From Arthrobacter stackebrandtii (lineage in GTDB: Bacteria > Actinomycetota > Actinomycetes > Actinomycetales > Micrococcaceae), in contig NZ_JAGIOI010000001.1 of NCBI RefSeq assembly GCF_017876675.1, positions 930,001 through 994,000 of the forward strand: a DNA stretch of 64,000 bases, given 5' to 3'. The translations under genes were made by a program, and so were the position numbers. Below are positions 1 to 7,913 of this stretch, piece after piece (position 1 is the stretch's first letter; each line of letters begins with the position of its first letter). The notes beneath the pieces were generated by a model that searched no databases, was not told the DNA's origin, and saw only the letters and a program-made list of their open reading frames with translations.

Positions 1-195
1 GTGGAATCTGAGGTGGCTCATGGACAGCCTTTCGACGGCGGGCGGTTGGTTTCCATTATTGCCGGGGTCGGTGGGACCTGGCTGCCAGGCGTGAACGGGC
101 CGCGGCGCGATGCAGCCAGCCAACGGGTGGGCACGGCCACCATCCTGTGGACGCCGGAGCGCCCGGCAACGGTGGAGATCCCGGTCATTCCCTAG
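1..195 (+). CDS. 3' end of an unidentified protein (partial)
   Basis: The reading frame is open from the first base of the window to a TAG at 193-195, so this may be the C-terminal 64 residues of a gene that begins to the left. The first codon happens to be GTG, but that is not evidence of a start. The composition is protein-like (Gly, Val and Pro rich, ending in TVEIPVIP) with no motif I recognise. Its stop overlaps the last bases of the convergent MMPL transporter gene. It could equally be a chance open frame opposite a GC-rich gene end. Confidence 0.3.
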   Translation: MESEVAHGQPFDGGRLVSIIAGVGGTWLPGVNGPRRDAASQRVGTATILWTPERPATVEIPVIP

Positions 196-2486
196 GCCGT
201 TGTCCCGCCCGGCGCCGCGGCGTCCCGGTCCTCCCGCGGCAGGCTGCCGCTCTCCCCCGCGGCCGCCGTGCCGGCAACATCCCCCATTTCGCCGTCGTCA
301 GATCCCCCTGTCCGCGACAGCCGCGACGGCCACCAGATCGTCCGGCCCAGGTCGTACGCCAGCGCCGGCACCAGCAGCGAGCGCACCACAAACGTATCCA
401 GCAGCACCCCGAACGCCACGATAAACGCGATCTGCACCAGGAACAGGATCGGAATCACGGCCAGCGCCGAGAACGTGGCGGCGAGCACCAGCCCGGCGGA
501 GGTGATGACCCCGCCGGTGATGACCAGGCCGCGGATGACGCCCGGGCGCGTGCCGTGCTGCAGCGATTCCTCCCGCACGCGGGTCATGAGGAAGATGTTG
601 TAGTCAATGCCCAGCGCCACCAGGAAGATGAAGCCATAGAGCGGCACGGCCGGGTCGGCGCCGGGGAACTTGAACACGTGGTTGAACATGAACGCCGCCA
701 CGCCCAGTGCGGTCCCGAACGAGAGCACGGTGGTCAGCACCAGCAGCACCGGGGCTAGCACCGAGCGCAGCAGCAACATCAAAATCGCCAGGATGACCGC
801 CAGGACGGTGGGGATGATGAGGTTGCGGTCGTGGATGGAGGCGTCATTGGTGTCGATGGCGGTGGCGGTGACCCCACCCACCAGTGCCTCCGGCAGGCTT
901 GCCCTGATCCCACGGACGACGTCGGCCGCGGCCCCTGAGTCTGCCGCCTCCTCGAGCGTTCCCTCCAGCATGATGTTCCCGTCCGCCACTGTGGGCAGGG
1001 GCACCGGGGTGCCGGGCGGGCCTGCGGGTAAAATCCCTTCGGCGGTGACGGGGGCCGAACCGCTGGCGGAATCGGCGCTCCTGACGGAGACCGAGTTGAT
1101 GCCCGGCTGGGCCAGGAGCGCATCGGCTGCGCTTTGCAGCTCGGCCTCGGGGACAACCACCAGGACGGGGCTGCCGCTGCCGCCGGGGAAGTGCTCGCCG
1201 AGCACTGCTTGCCCGTCGCGGGCCTCCGAGGCACCCAAGACCAGCTCGGACTGCGGGACGCCGCTGGCGTTCAGGGACGTGGCACCGAAAGCCCCCACCA
1301 GCAGGATGCCCGTCGTCACCAGCCAGATGGTGCGGGGCCGGCGCTTGATGGCGCCGGCCAGCCTGCCCCAGATTCCGGTGGTGTGCAGGCCGTGCTCCGC
1401 GGCGACGACATCGGGTTCATAGGCGGGGAGCCGAGGCCAGAAGGCATTGCGGCCGAAGGCGAAAAGCAGGGCGGGCAGCAGGGTCAGGGCCGAGAGCATT
1501 GCGAAAACAATGCCGATGGAGGCCACCGGCCCCAGGGAACTGTTCGACTTCAGGTCGCTGAGGAGCAGGCACAGGAGTCCGGCAATGACGGTGCCACCGG
1601 AGGCTGCGATGGGCTCCACCGACTTGCGCACCGCCTGCCTGCTGGCCGTCCACTTGTCAGTGGTCACGCGCAACTCCTCCCGGAAGCGGGAGACATAGAG
1701 GAGGGAGTAGTCCGTGGCGGCGCCGATGACCAGGATGAACAGGATGCCCTGGGTTTGTCCGTTGAGCATGAGCACGCCGGCCTTCGCCAGCCACCACACG
1801 CTCAGCAGCGCCACACAGAGGGCAAAGAGGCTGGTGGCCAGGACCGCCACGGGCAGCAGCAGGGAGCGGTAGACCAGGACCAGAATGACAAAAACCGCCA
1901 GCAGGGCCACCGCCAGGAGAATGCCGTCAATGCCGGCGAAACCGTTGACCAGGTCGGCGGTAAATCCGGCAGGGCCGGTAACGTATGCCGATGCGCCGTC
2001 GGGCATGGAATTGCGCAGGGAGGTGCTGATGGCCTCGACGGCCTCGGTCAGGTCAGCGCTGGATTCAATCGGCACAAACGCCTGCACCGCGCGTCCGTCC
2101 TCGGAAGGGATGGCCGGGGAGATTCCGGCAGTGACACCGGGGATCTCCGCCAGATCGGCGATTCCCTGGCTGACGGCCTCAAGCTCGGCGCCGGTCAGCG
2201 GGTCCGGCGCGGCAACCACCACGACTGCCCGAATGTCATCCGATTCACGGAAGTCGCTGAGCATCCTTTGCACTTGGGTGGCGTCGGCCGATTCAGGAAG
2301 GTACGTGGTCTGGTCATTGGAGGACACCTCGCTGACCTTGCCAAAGTACGGGCCGCCAATGGCGCCGCCGACGAGCCAGACAATGATGACCAGCGCCGGC
2401 AGCAGGATCCGCAACCACTTGGCAGGCTTATGAGGGGGCGCATCGGTCCCGCTTACGGTCTGGGTGGGCTGCCGCGTCTTGGTCAT
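192..2486 (-). CDS. MMPL/RND-family membrane transporter
   Basis: A 764-residue inner-membrane exporter of the MMPL group (RND superfamily), which in actinobacteria move lipids, siderophores or toxic compounds out with proton energy. The protein has one TM segment near residue 30, a long extracytoplasmic domain, a first TM bundle from about residue 180 (GILLAVALLAVFVILVLVY), and a repeat of the same layout in the second half, as expected for 12 TM helices. I chose the ATG at 2486 because GGAGATG lies just upstream; an upstream ATG 20 codons earlier adds residues unlike a leader. It is divergent from a MarR gene, the classic arrangement of a drug or lipid exporter with its repressor. The substrate is unknown. 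Confidence 0.88.
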   Translation of the reverse strand: MTKTRQPTQTVSGTDAPPHKPAKWLRILLPALVIIVWLVGGAIGGPYFGKVSEVSSNDQTTYLPESADATQVQRMLSDFRESDDIRAVVVVAAPDPLTGAELEAVSQGIADLAEIPGVTAGISPAIPSEDGRAVQAFVPIESSADLTEAVEAISTSLRNSMPDGASAYVTGPAGFTADLVNGFAGIDGILLAVALLAVFVILVLVYRSLLLPVAVLATSLFALCVALLSVWWLAKAGVLMLNGQTQGILFILVIGAATDYSLLYVSRFREELRVTTDKWTASRQAVRKSVEPIAASGGTVIAGLLCLLLSDLKSNSSLGPVASIGIVFAMLSALTLLPALLFAFGRNAFWPRLPAYEPDVVAAEHGLHTTGIWGRLAGAIKRRPRTIWLVTTGILLVGAFGATSLNASGVPQSELVLGASEARDGQAVLGEHFPGGSGSPVLVVVPEAELQSAADALLAQPGINSVSVRSADSASGSAPVTAEGILPAGPPGTPVPLPTVADGNIMLEGTLEEAADSGAAADVVRGIRASLPEALVGGVTATAIDTNDASIHDRNLIIPTVLAVILAILMLLLRSVLAPVLLVLTTVLSFGTALGVAAFMFNHVFKFPGADPAVPLYGFIFLVALGIDYNIFLMTRVREESLQHGTRPGVIRGLVITGGVITSAGLVLAATFSALAVIPILFLVQIAFIVAFGVLLDTFVVRSLLVPALAYDLGRTIWWPSRLSRTGGSDDGEMGDVAGTAAAGESGSLPREDRDAAAPGGTTA

Positions 2487-2518
2487 GTGCTCATCTCCGG
2501 TACAGACTGAAATTTCCT

Positions 2519-2531
2519 CTAGCTTAGCTAG
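2519..2531. promoter_or_regulatory. palindrome, candidate MarR operator
   Basis: CTAGCTTAGCTAG has perfect 6-base arms around one central base and lies between the divergent MMPL and MarR genes, where a MarR dimer would control both. This is inferred from symmetry and position only. Confidence 0.4.
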
Positions 2532-2593
2532 CAAATAAATCGGCACGCAAGATTCATCGCTGCATATATTCGCCGGTCGGTAGAATTATTCTC

Positions 2594-3207
2594 ATGGCAA
2601 GTACCGAGGCAACCCCCACACCGTTGCCGGGCAGTCTCTACGACGTGGATGCCGTGGACCCGCAAAGCCAGCTGGTGGACCGGTCCGCCATGTCCAAATC
2701 GGACATTGCGCACATCGGGGAGCTCATGGCGGCGCTTGGCAGGCTGCGCACCGCTGAGCAACAGCTCTCCGACGCATCGCTGAAGTACATGAAGCTGAAC
2801 CAAACTGACATGCGGGCACTGCACTACCTGATCGTCGCAGCCAACACCGGCGCCGTTGCCACCCCCGGCGCCATTGCCGGCCACCTCAAAATTTCGACGG
2901 CGTCCACCACCAAGCTGCTGGACCGGCTGGAGAAGGCGGGCCACATCACCCGCTCCCCCACCCCAGCGACCGCCGCGCCCTGGCCATTTCCATCACACCC
3001 GAAACCCGCCAGGCAGCCATGGACACCGTGGGGCGCCAGCACGCCAAACGATTCCATGCGGCCGGACGGCTCACCACGGAGGAACGCGATGTGGTCATCC
3101 GGTTCCTTGACGACATGGCCAGGGAAATATCACTCACGGATGAAGCTTGGGCTCAACGTGATGCCCCGGCTGAATTGCCCGCCAATACCGATGGTCCCTT
3201 GTCCTAG
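2594..3207 (+). pseudogene. MarR-family regulator with a frameshift
   Basis: The first ~120 residues (2594 to about 2955) are a MarR-type winged helix: HIGELMAALGRLRTAEQQL, then IAGHLKISTASTTKLLDRLE as the recognition helix region, then the start of the wing at GHITRSPTP. Directly after that the frame turns to nonsense. The frame one base over encodes the expected continuation: wing SDRRALAISIT, then METVGRQ-like helices and a stop at 3207. One extra C in the run of five C at 2955-2959 would restore a 204-residue protein of ordinary MarR size. Either the gene is a young pseudogene or the base call is wrong. It is divergent from the MMPL exporter, its probable target. Confidence 0.85.
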
Positions 3208-3259
3208 CGGGGCGTGACAGGCAAATCTGCGGCGCGCGGCAATTCTTATTGAGCCGGGG

Positions 3260-4300
3260 TCAGGCAAACACGCCGGGGCAGCCGCACGACTGCCGGACAC
3301 GGAGCGTTGTGGGAAAGATCCGCTGCTGCGGCTCCCCCTTGCGGCGCGCCTTCAGGATGCCCTCAACCGCGGCTTCGGCCATCTCCCGCACTGGCTGTTC
3401 CACGGTGGTCAGCGCCGGCCACGTGTATTCGGATTCGGCGGAGCCATCGAAGGACGCCAAGGCGATGTCGCCCGGAACGGCGACCCCCGCTTCGTGGAGG
3501 GCGCGGAGAATGCCGACAGCCTGCATGTCGGAGCTGGCGAAGATGGCCGTTGGCCGGGTCGCCGCGGCCAGGAGCCGCTTTCCAGCTTCATAGCCGCCTG
3601 ACCGGGTGAAGGAACTGCGCGCGATGGGCCCTTCCGCAAGCCCGGCCTCCTCAAGTGCCCGGAGCCAGCCCAGTTCACGGTCATCAACGTCGTTGCCAAC
3701 GTTGGTACCCATGACCAGGCCAATACTCGTGTGCCCGTGCCCAATGAGGTGCTGCACGGCAGCCTGCGCACCGGCCGCGAGATCCACACCGACACCGTTG
3801 ACCCCTGCAATTTTGTGGTCCTGGTTGAGCAGCACCCAGGGGATGTTGGCCTTTTCAAGGTCTTCAAGGTCCGGATCGAACAGGACGCTGGCCAGGAGCA
3901 CGCCGTCCACCTGGCGGGCCGCCAGGTTCCGTACGCTGCGGCGTTCCTTGGCGAGGTTCCCGTCGGAGTTGGTCAGCACCAGGGCATAGCCCCGCTCGGC
4001 CGCCGCGTCCTCCACTGCATGTGCAAGGAGGGAGAAGAAAGGGTTGCTGTTGTCCGGGATGACCAGTCCGATGGTCTCGCTGGAGCCAAGCTTCAGTGCG
4101 CGCGCGGCCGCATTGGGGCGGTAGCCGAGGACGCGGATCGCATCCTGAACCTTCGCTTCGGTGGCTGGTGCCACCTTCTTTGGCCCGCCATTGACCACGT
4201 AGCTGACGACGGCGGTGCTGACACCGGCGTACCTGGCAACGTCGTTGCGAGTCGTCGGGCCGCGGGGCGTATGGGTCGCCGGAGTGGTCATGCTGTCCAT
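3260..4300 (-). CDS. LacI-family transcriptional regulator (alpha-galactoside locus)
   Basis: A 346-residue LacI/GalR repressor. The N-terminal HTH is TTRNDVARYAGVSTAVVSYVVN (residues ~16-37) with the hinge YRPNAAARAL, followed by a periplasmic-binding-protein-like sugar sensor domain (IGLVIPDNSNPFFS onward, FASSDMQAVGILRAL, LASFDGS). The start at 4300 has GGAG about 12 bases upstream; a second ATG three codons in is also possible. It is divergent from an ABC importer, alpha-galactosidase and GH16 gene, so it most likely controls those genes in response to an alpha-galactoside. The inducer cannot be read from sequence. Confidence 0.9.
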   Translation of the reverse strand: MDSMTTPATHTPRGPTTRNDVARYAGVSTAVVSYVVNGGPKKVAPATEAKVQDAIRVLGYRPNAAARALKLGSSETIGLVIPDNSNPFFSLLAHAVEDAAAERGYALVLTNSDGNLAKERRSVRNLAARQVDGVLLASVLFDPDLEDLEKANIPWVLLNQDHKIAGVNGVGVDLAAGAQAAVQHLIGHGHTSIGLVMGTNVGNDVDDRELGWLRALEEAGLAEGPIARSSFTRSGGYEAGKRLLAAATRPTAIFASSDMQAVGILRALHEAGVAVPGDIALASFDGSAESEYTWPALTTVEQPVREMAEAAVEGILKARRKGEPQQRIFPTTLRVRQSCGCPGVFA

Positions 4301-4442
4301 GCTAGCCGGGCTCTCCTTTCACCTCAGTGAAGAGCAGCCGGGAAGGCCACCTTCAACAGTCCCATCCTGCCATCACAATCTACTCGAGTCAATTTGTCGA
4401 AAACTGTACCAATCACTGGATTCAAAGGAATTAATTAAGCTG

Positions 4443-4471
4443 TTGCCACACCTTTTCTACTCGTGTAACTT
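4443..4471 (+). promoter_or_regulatory. candidate promoter of the alpha-galactoside operon
   Basis: TTGCCA (4443-4448), a 17-base spacer, and TAACTT (4466-4471) fit a sigma-70-like promoter, 45 bases ahead of the first permease start. It is a sequence match only. Confidence 0.35.
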
Positions 4472-4515
4472 GATCATCGTTGTCTTCCACATCACAGTCC
4501 AGGAAAGGGGCGACG

Positions 4516-5457
4516 ATGACCACCCTTGCCAAACACGTACGAGCCGAGCGGCCACAAACGGGCCCGCCGAGCCCCCGCGGCGGCTACCGCCGGCTGGGCG
4601 ACCTCAAGATCGCCCTCTTCTTCATCGCTCCGGCCATGATCGGCTTCATCTTCTTCTACGTCGTGCCCACCGTCCGGGGAATCTACCTGAGCTTCACCGA
4701 GTACAGCATCCTGGGCGACCCGGAATGGATCGGCACCAGGAACTATGAACGCATCGCCAAGGATCCGCTGTTCTGGAACGCCTTGGGCGTCACCTCCGAA
4801 TACGTGGTGATCAACATCGTCCTCCAGACGGCGCTGGCCCTGGGCCTGGCCATCCTCATGCACCGGGTGGCAAAGTCCACGCTCGTCCGGGGAGCGCTCC
4901 TGATGCCCTACCTGATGGCCAACGTCATCGCGGCCCTGCTGTGGTTCTGGATGCTTGACTACCAGATCGGCATCGTCAACCAGATCATCGAATGGATGGG
5001 GCTGCCCCGCGTGGCCTTCTTCGGCAACGAACAGTGGGCCATCCCCACCCAGGCACTGATCAACACCTGGCGCCACATGGGCTACACGGCACTGCTGATC
5101 TTCGCCGGTTTGCAAGCCATCCCGAACAGCGTCTACGAGGCCGCCAGCATTGACGGTTCCAAGGCCGTCAGCACGTTCATGCGGATCACCCTGCCGCTGC
5201 TGCGCCCCGTGCTGGTGCTGGTCCTGGTGGTGACGGTGATCGGATCCCTCCAGGTCTTCGACACTGTCGCGGTCACTACCGCCGGCGGGCCCGTCAACGC
5301 CACCCGTGTGCTGCAGTTCTACATCTACCAGCGGGCCTTCACCGAACAGGACTTCGGCTATGGGTCAGCCATGGCCGTCATCCTCTTCCTCATCCTCGCC
5401 ATCGTGGCATTCATCCAAATCAAATTCCTCCGCGGCAACCAGTCGGACCTGGACTAA
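4516..5457 (+). CDS. sugar ABC transporter permease, MalF type
   Basis: A 313-residue inner-membrane permease of the CUT1 carbohydrate ABC family. Six TM segments are visible, starting with IALFFIAPAMIGFIFFYVV, and the cytoplasmic EAA loop that docks the ATPase is YEAASIDGSKAVSTFMRITLP. I start it at the ATG at 4516 because GGAAAGGGG lies just before it; the in-frame TTG at 4480 has no such site. The partner permease follows 9 bases after the stop. No ATPase gene is nearby, as is usual for CUT1 systems that share an MsmK/MsiK-type ATPase. Confidence 0.92.
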   Translation: MTTLAKHVRAERPQTGPPSPRGGYRRLGDLKIALFFIAPAMIGFIFFYVVPTVRGIYLSFTEYSILGDPEWIGTRNYERIAKDPLFWNALGVTSEYVVINIVLQTALALGLAILMHRVAKSTLVRGALLMPYLMANVIAALLWFWMLDYQIGIVNQIIEWMGLPRVAFFGNEQWAIPTQALINTWRHMGYTALLIFAGLQAIPNSVYEAASIDGSKAVSTFMRITLPLLRPVLVLVLVVTVIGSLQVFDTVAVTTAGGPVNATRVLQFYIYQRAFTEQDFGYGSAMAVILFLILAIVAFIQIKFLRGNQSDLD

Positions 5458-5466
5458 GGACACCCC

Positions 5467-6381
5467 ATGAGCACTCTTGCCTCCCCCAAGTCCGGCTCCC
5501 GCCGTCGTGCCTTCAACTGGCGCCGCGGCATTGCCTTGGCACTGCTTGCCCTGGCTGTCGCCGTGAGCATCCTGCCCTTCTACTGGGTCCTGCGCACGGC
5601 GCTGTCCACGAACGGCTCCCTCGCCGCGAACTCAGCCAACCTGCTGCCGGCCGACTTCAACCTGGGCGCGTTCAAGCGGGTGTTTGGCCTCCAGAGCCCC
5701 GCCGAAGCCATCGCGGAAGGCGGCTCCGGGGCCTCGATCAACTTCTGGCAATACCTGTGGAACTCGCTGGTCTTTTCCACAATCACCACCGCCTGCGCCG
5801 TATTCTGCAGCTCGATGGCGGCCTACGCCTTCTCCCGGCTGCGGTGGAAAGGCCGCGACGCGGTCTTCTCCCTGTTCCTGGCCACCATGCTCGTCCCGCC
5901 GATCTTTACCGCCCTGCCCAACTTCCTGCTCATCAAGAACCTGGGCTTGCTGAACTCCATGCTCGGACTCGTGCTGCCCTACCTGTTCATGACCCCGTTC
6001 GCGATCTTCTTCATGCGCCAGTTCTTTTTGAACATGTCCCGGGAAGTTGAAGAAGCGGCCATGCTCGACGGCGCCAAACACTGGCGGATCTTCTTCCAGA
6101 TCGTCATGCCCAATGCCGCCGCCCCGATCGCCACCCTCGCACTGCTGACCTTCATGGGGCAGTGGAACGAGTACTTCTGGCCGCTGCTCGTGGGCACCAC
6201 CGAGGAATCCCGGGTGCTCACCGTGGGGCTGGGGGTATTCAAATCCCAGTCCCCGCAAGGCGCGCCTGACTGGTCCGGGCTGATGGCCGCCACCCTGGTC
6301 TCCGCCACGCCCGTGCTGATTCTCTTCGCCATCTTCGGCAAGCGGATCGTCAACTCCATCGGCTTCAACGGCACCAAATAG
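5467..6381 (+). CDS. sugar ABC transporter permease, MalG type
   Basis: A 304-residue second permease of the CUT1 importer. After a basic N-terminus, the first TM segment is IALALLALAVAVSILPFYWVL; the EAA loop is VEEAAMLDGAKHWRIFFQIVMP in the second half. It lies 9 bases after the MalF-type gene and 77 bases before the binding lipoprotein, so all three are one transcription unit. Specificity comes from the lipoprotein; an alpha-galactoside is inferred from the GH36 gene downstream. Confidence 0.92.
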   Translation: MSTLASPKSGSRRRAFNWRRGIALALLALAVAVSILPFYWVLRTALSTNGSLAANSANLLPADFNLGAFKRVFGLQSPAEAIAEGGSGASINFWQYLWNSLVFSTITTACAVFCSSMAAYAFSRLRWKGRDAVFSLFLATMLVPPIFTALPNFLLIKNLGLLNSMLGLVLPYLFMTPFAIFFMRQFFLNMSREVEEAAMLDGAKHWRIFFQIVMPNAAAPIATLALLTFMGQWNEYFWPLLVGTTEESRVLTVGLGVFKSQSPQGAPDWSGLMAATLVSATPVLILFAIFGKRIVNSIGFNGTK

Positions 6382-6458
6382 TTTTCTCCACCGCCCAGCC
6401 GCGGAACCGGCAGAAGCCCGGCCCGCATCCATTTTCCGCATTGAAAGGACCAACCATC

Positions 6459-7799
6459 ATGAACAAGAAGGCATTCACCGCCGTCGCCGCCGCCGCTCTC
6501 GCCCTGTCGGCCTGCTCGGGAGGAAGCGCCGGAGGCAATTCAGCCACAGGCGAGCTCGACTACTGGCTCTGGGACGCCAACCAGCTGCCCGCCTACCAGC
6601 AGTGCGCCGCGGACTTCACCAAGGCCAACCCGGACATTACCGTCAAGATCACCCAGACCGGCTGGGATGACTACTGGTCCAGGATCAACAACGGCATGGC
6701 CTCCGGCACCGCACCGGATGTCTTCACCGATCATCTGTCCAAGTACCCGGACTTCCTCAAGACCAATCAGCTGCTGGCCCTTGACGACGCCGTCACCAAG
6801 GACTCGGTGGACCTGACGCAGTACAACGAAGGCCTCGCCGACCTCTGGGTGGGCCCGGACGGCAAACGCTACGGCCTGCCCAAGGACTGGGACACTGTTG
6901 CGCTGTTCTACAACAAGAAGATGGCCGCCGATGCCGGCATCACCGCGGAACAGATGGGCTCCCTGGACTGGAACCCACAGGATGGCGGAAGTTACGAGAA
7001 GATCATCGCCCGGCTCACCGTGGACAAGAACGGCAAGCGCGGGGACGAGGCAGGCTTCGACAAGAACAATGTTGCCGTCTACGGCCTGGGCCTGAAGGGC
7101 TCCGACGCCGACAGCGCCGGCCAGACCCAGTGGAGCTATCTGTCCGCCACCACCGGCTGGACCGCCACGGACAAAAACCCGTGGGGAACCCACTTCAACT
7201 ACGACGATCCGAACCTCCAGGCCACCATCGACTGGTGGGCCTCGCTCGTCGCGAAGGGCTACATGCCCAAGCTCGAGACCACCGTGGGCGCCGACGTTGC
7301 CGACAACTTCGGTGCAGGGAAGGCTGCCATCAACAGCCACGGTTCCTGGATGATCGGCCAGTACACCGGCTACGAGGGCATCGACCTCGGCATCGCCCCC
7401 ACGCCCCAGGGCCCCGACGGCGAGCGCGCCTCCATGTTCAACGGCCTGGCCGATTCCATTTGGGCCGGAACCAAGAAGAAGGACGCCGCCATCAAGTGGG
7501 TCGAGTACCTCGCCTCCACCGACTGCCAGGACGTCGTGGCCTCCAAGGCAATCGTGTTCCCGGCCATCACCACCTCCTCCGACAAGGCAGCTGAAGCCTT
7601 CAAGGCCAAGAACGTGGACGTGAGCGCCTTTACCCAGCAGGTGAAGGACAAGACCACCTTCACGGGCCCGATCACGGACAACGCCGCCAAGATTGCTGGC
7701 ATCATGACCCCGGCCATGGACGCGGTGCTTTCCGGCAAGTCCCCGGCCAGTTCGCTGACGGACGCCAATGAGCAGGTCAACGCCCTCTTCACGGAGTAG
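6459..7799 (+). CDS. extracellular sugar-binding lipoprotein of ABC importer
   Basis: A 446-residue solute-binding protein (SBP family 1). The signal peptide KKAFTAVAAAALALSACSGG carries a lipobox LSAC, so it is anchored outside the membrane. The body has the usual family features: LDYWLWDANQLPAYQQCAADF, GTAPDVFTDH, YGLPKDWDTVALFYNKK and aromatic-rich loops. The ATG at 6459 is preferred over the TTG at 6441, and GAAAGGACC precedes it. It probably captures melibiose, raffinose or a galactan-derived oligosaccharide for the two permeases upstream. Confidence 0.92.
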   Translation: MNKKAFTAVAAAALALSACSGGSAGGNSATGELDYWLWDANQLPAYQQCAADFTKANPDITVKITQTGWDDYWSRINNGMASGTAPDVFTDHLSKYPDFLKTNQLLALDDAVTKDSVDLTQYNEGLADLWVGPDGKRYGLPKDWDTVALFYNKKMAADAGITAEQMGSLDWNPQDGGSYEKIIARLTVDKNGKRGDEAGFDKNNVAVYGLGLKGSDADSAGQTQWSYLSATTGWTATDKNPWGTHFNYDDPNLQATIDWWASLVAKGYMPKLETTVGADVADNFGAGKAAINSHGSWMIGQYTGYEGIDLGIAPTPQGPDGERASMFNGLADSIWAGTKKKDAAIKWVEYLASTDCQDVVASKAIVFPAITTSSDKAAEAFKAKNVDVSAFTQQVKDKTTFTGPITDNAAKIAGIMTPAMDAVLSGKSPASSLTDANEQVNALFTE

Positions 7800-7804
7800 G
7801 CCTG

Positions 7805-7820
7805 GTTCCCCGCGGGGAAC
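7805..7820. terminator. short perfect palindrome after binding-protein gene
   Basis: GTTCCCCGCGGGGAAC is a perfect 16-base palindrome six bases after the stop of the binding-protein gene. There is no T run. It may be an mRNA-stabilising or partial-termination hairpin that keeps binding protein in excess over downstream products. Confidence 0.45.
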
Positions 7821-7913
7821 AACTGACAGGTCCGGGTGCTGTGCGCCCCTCGGCAGCGGCGCCCGGACCGCCCCTTTTCCCACGAACCACCTTTTTCTGA
7901 AAGCGAGCGCCAC

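Noticed and set aside
192-2546. Longer MMPL start at 2546
   Set aside because: The extra 20 residues lie in the divergent promoter region with the palindrome, and the ATG at 2486 has a clear ribosome site.
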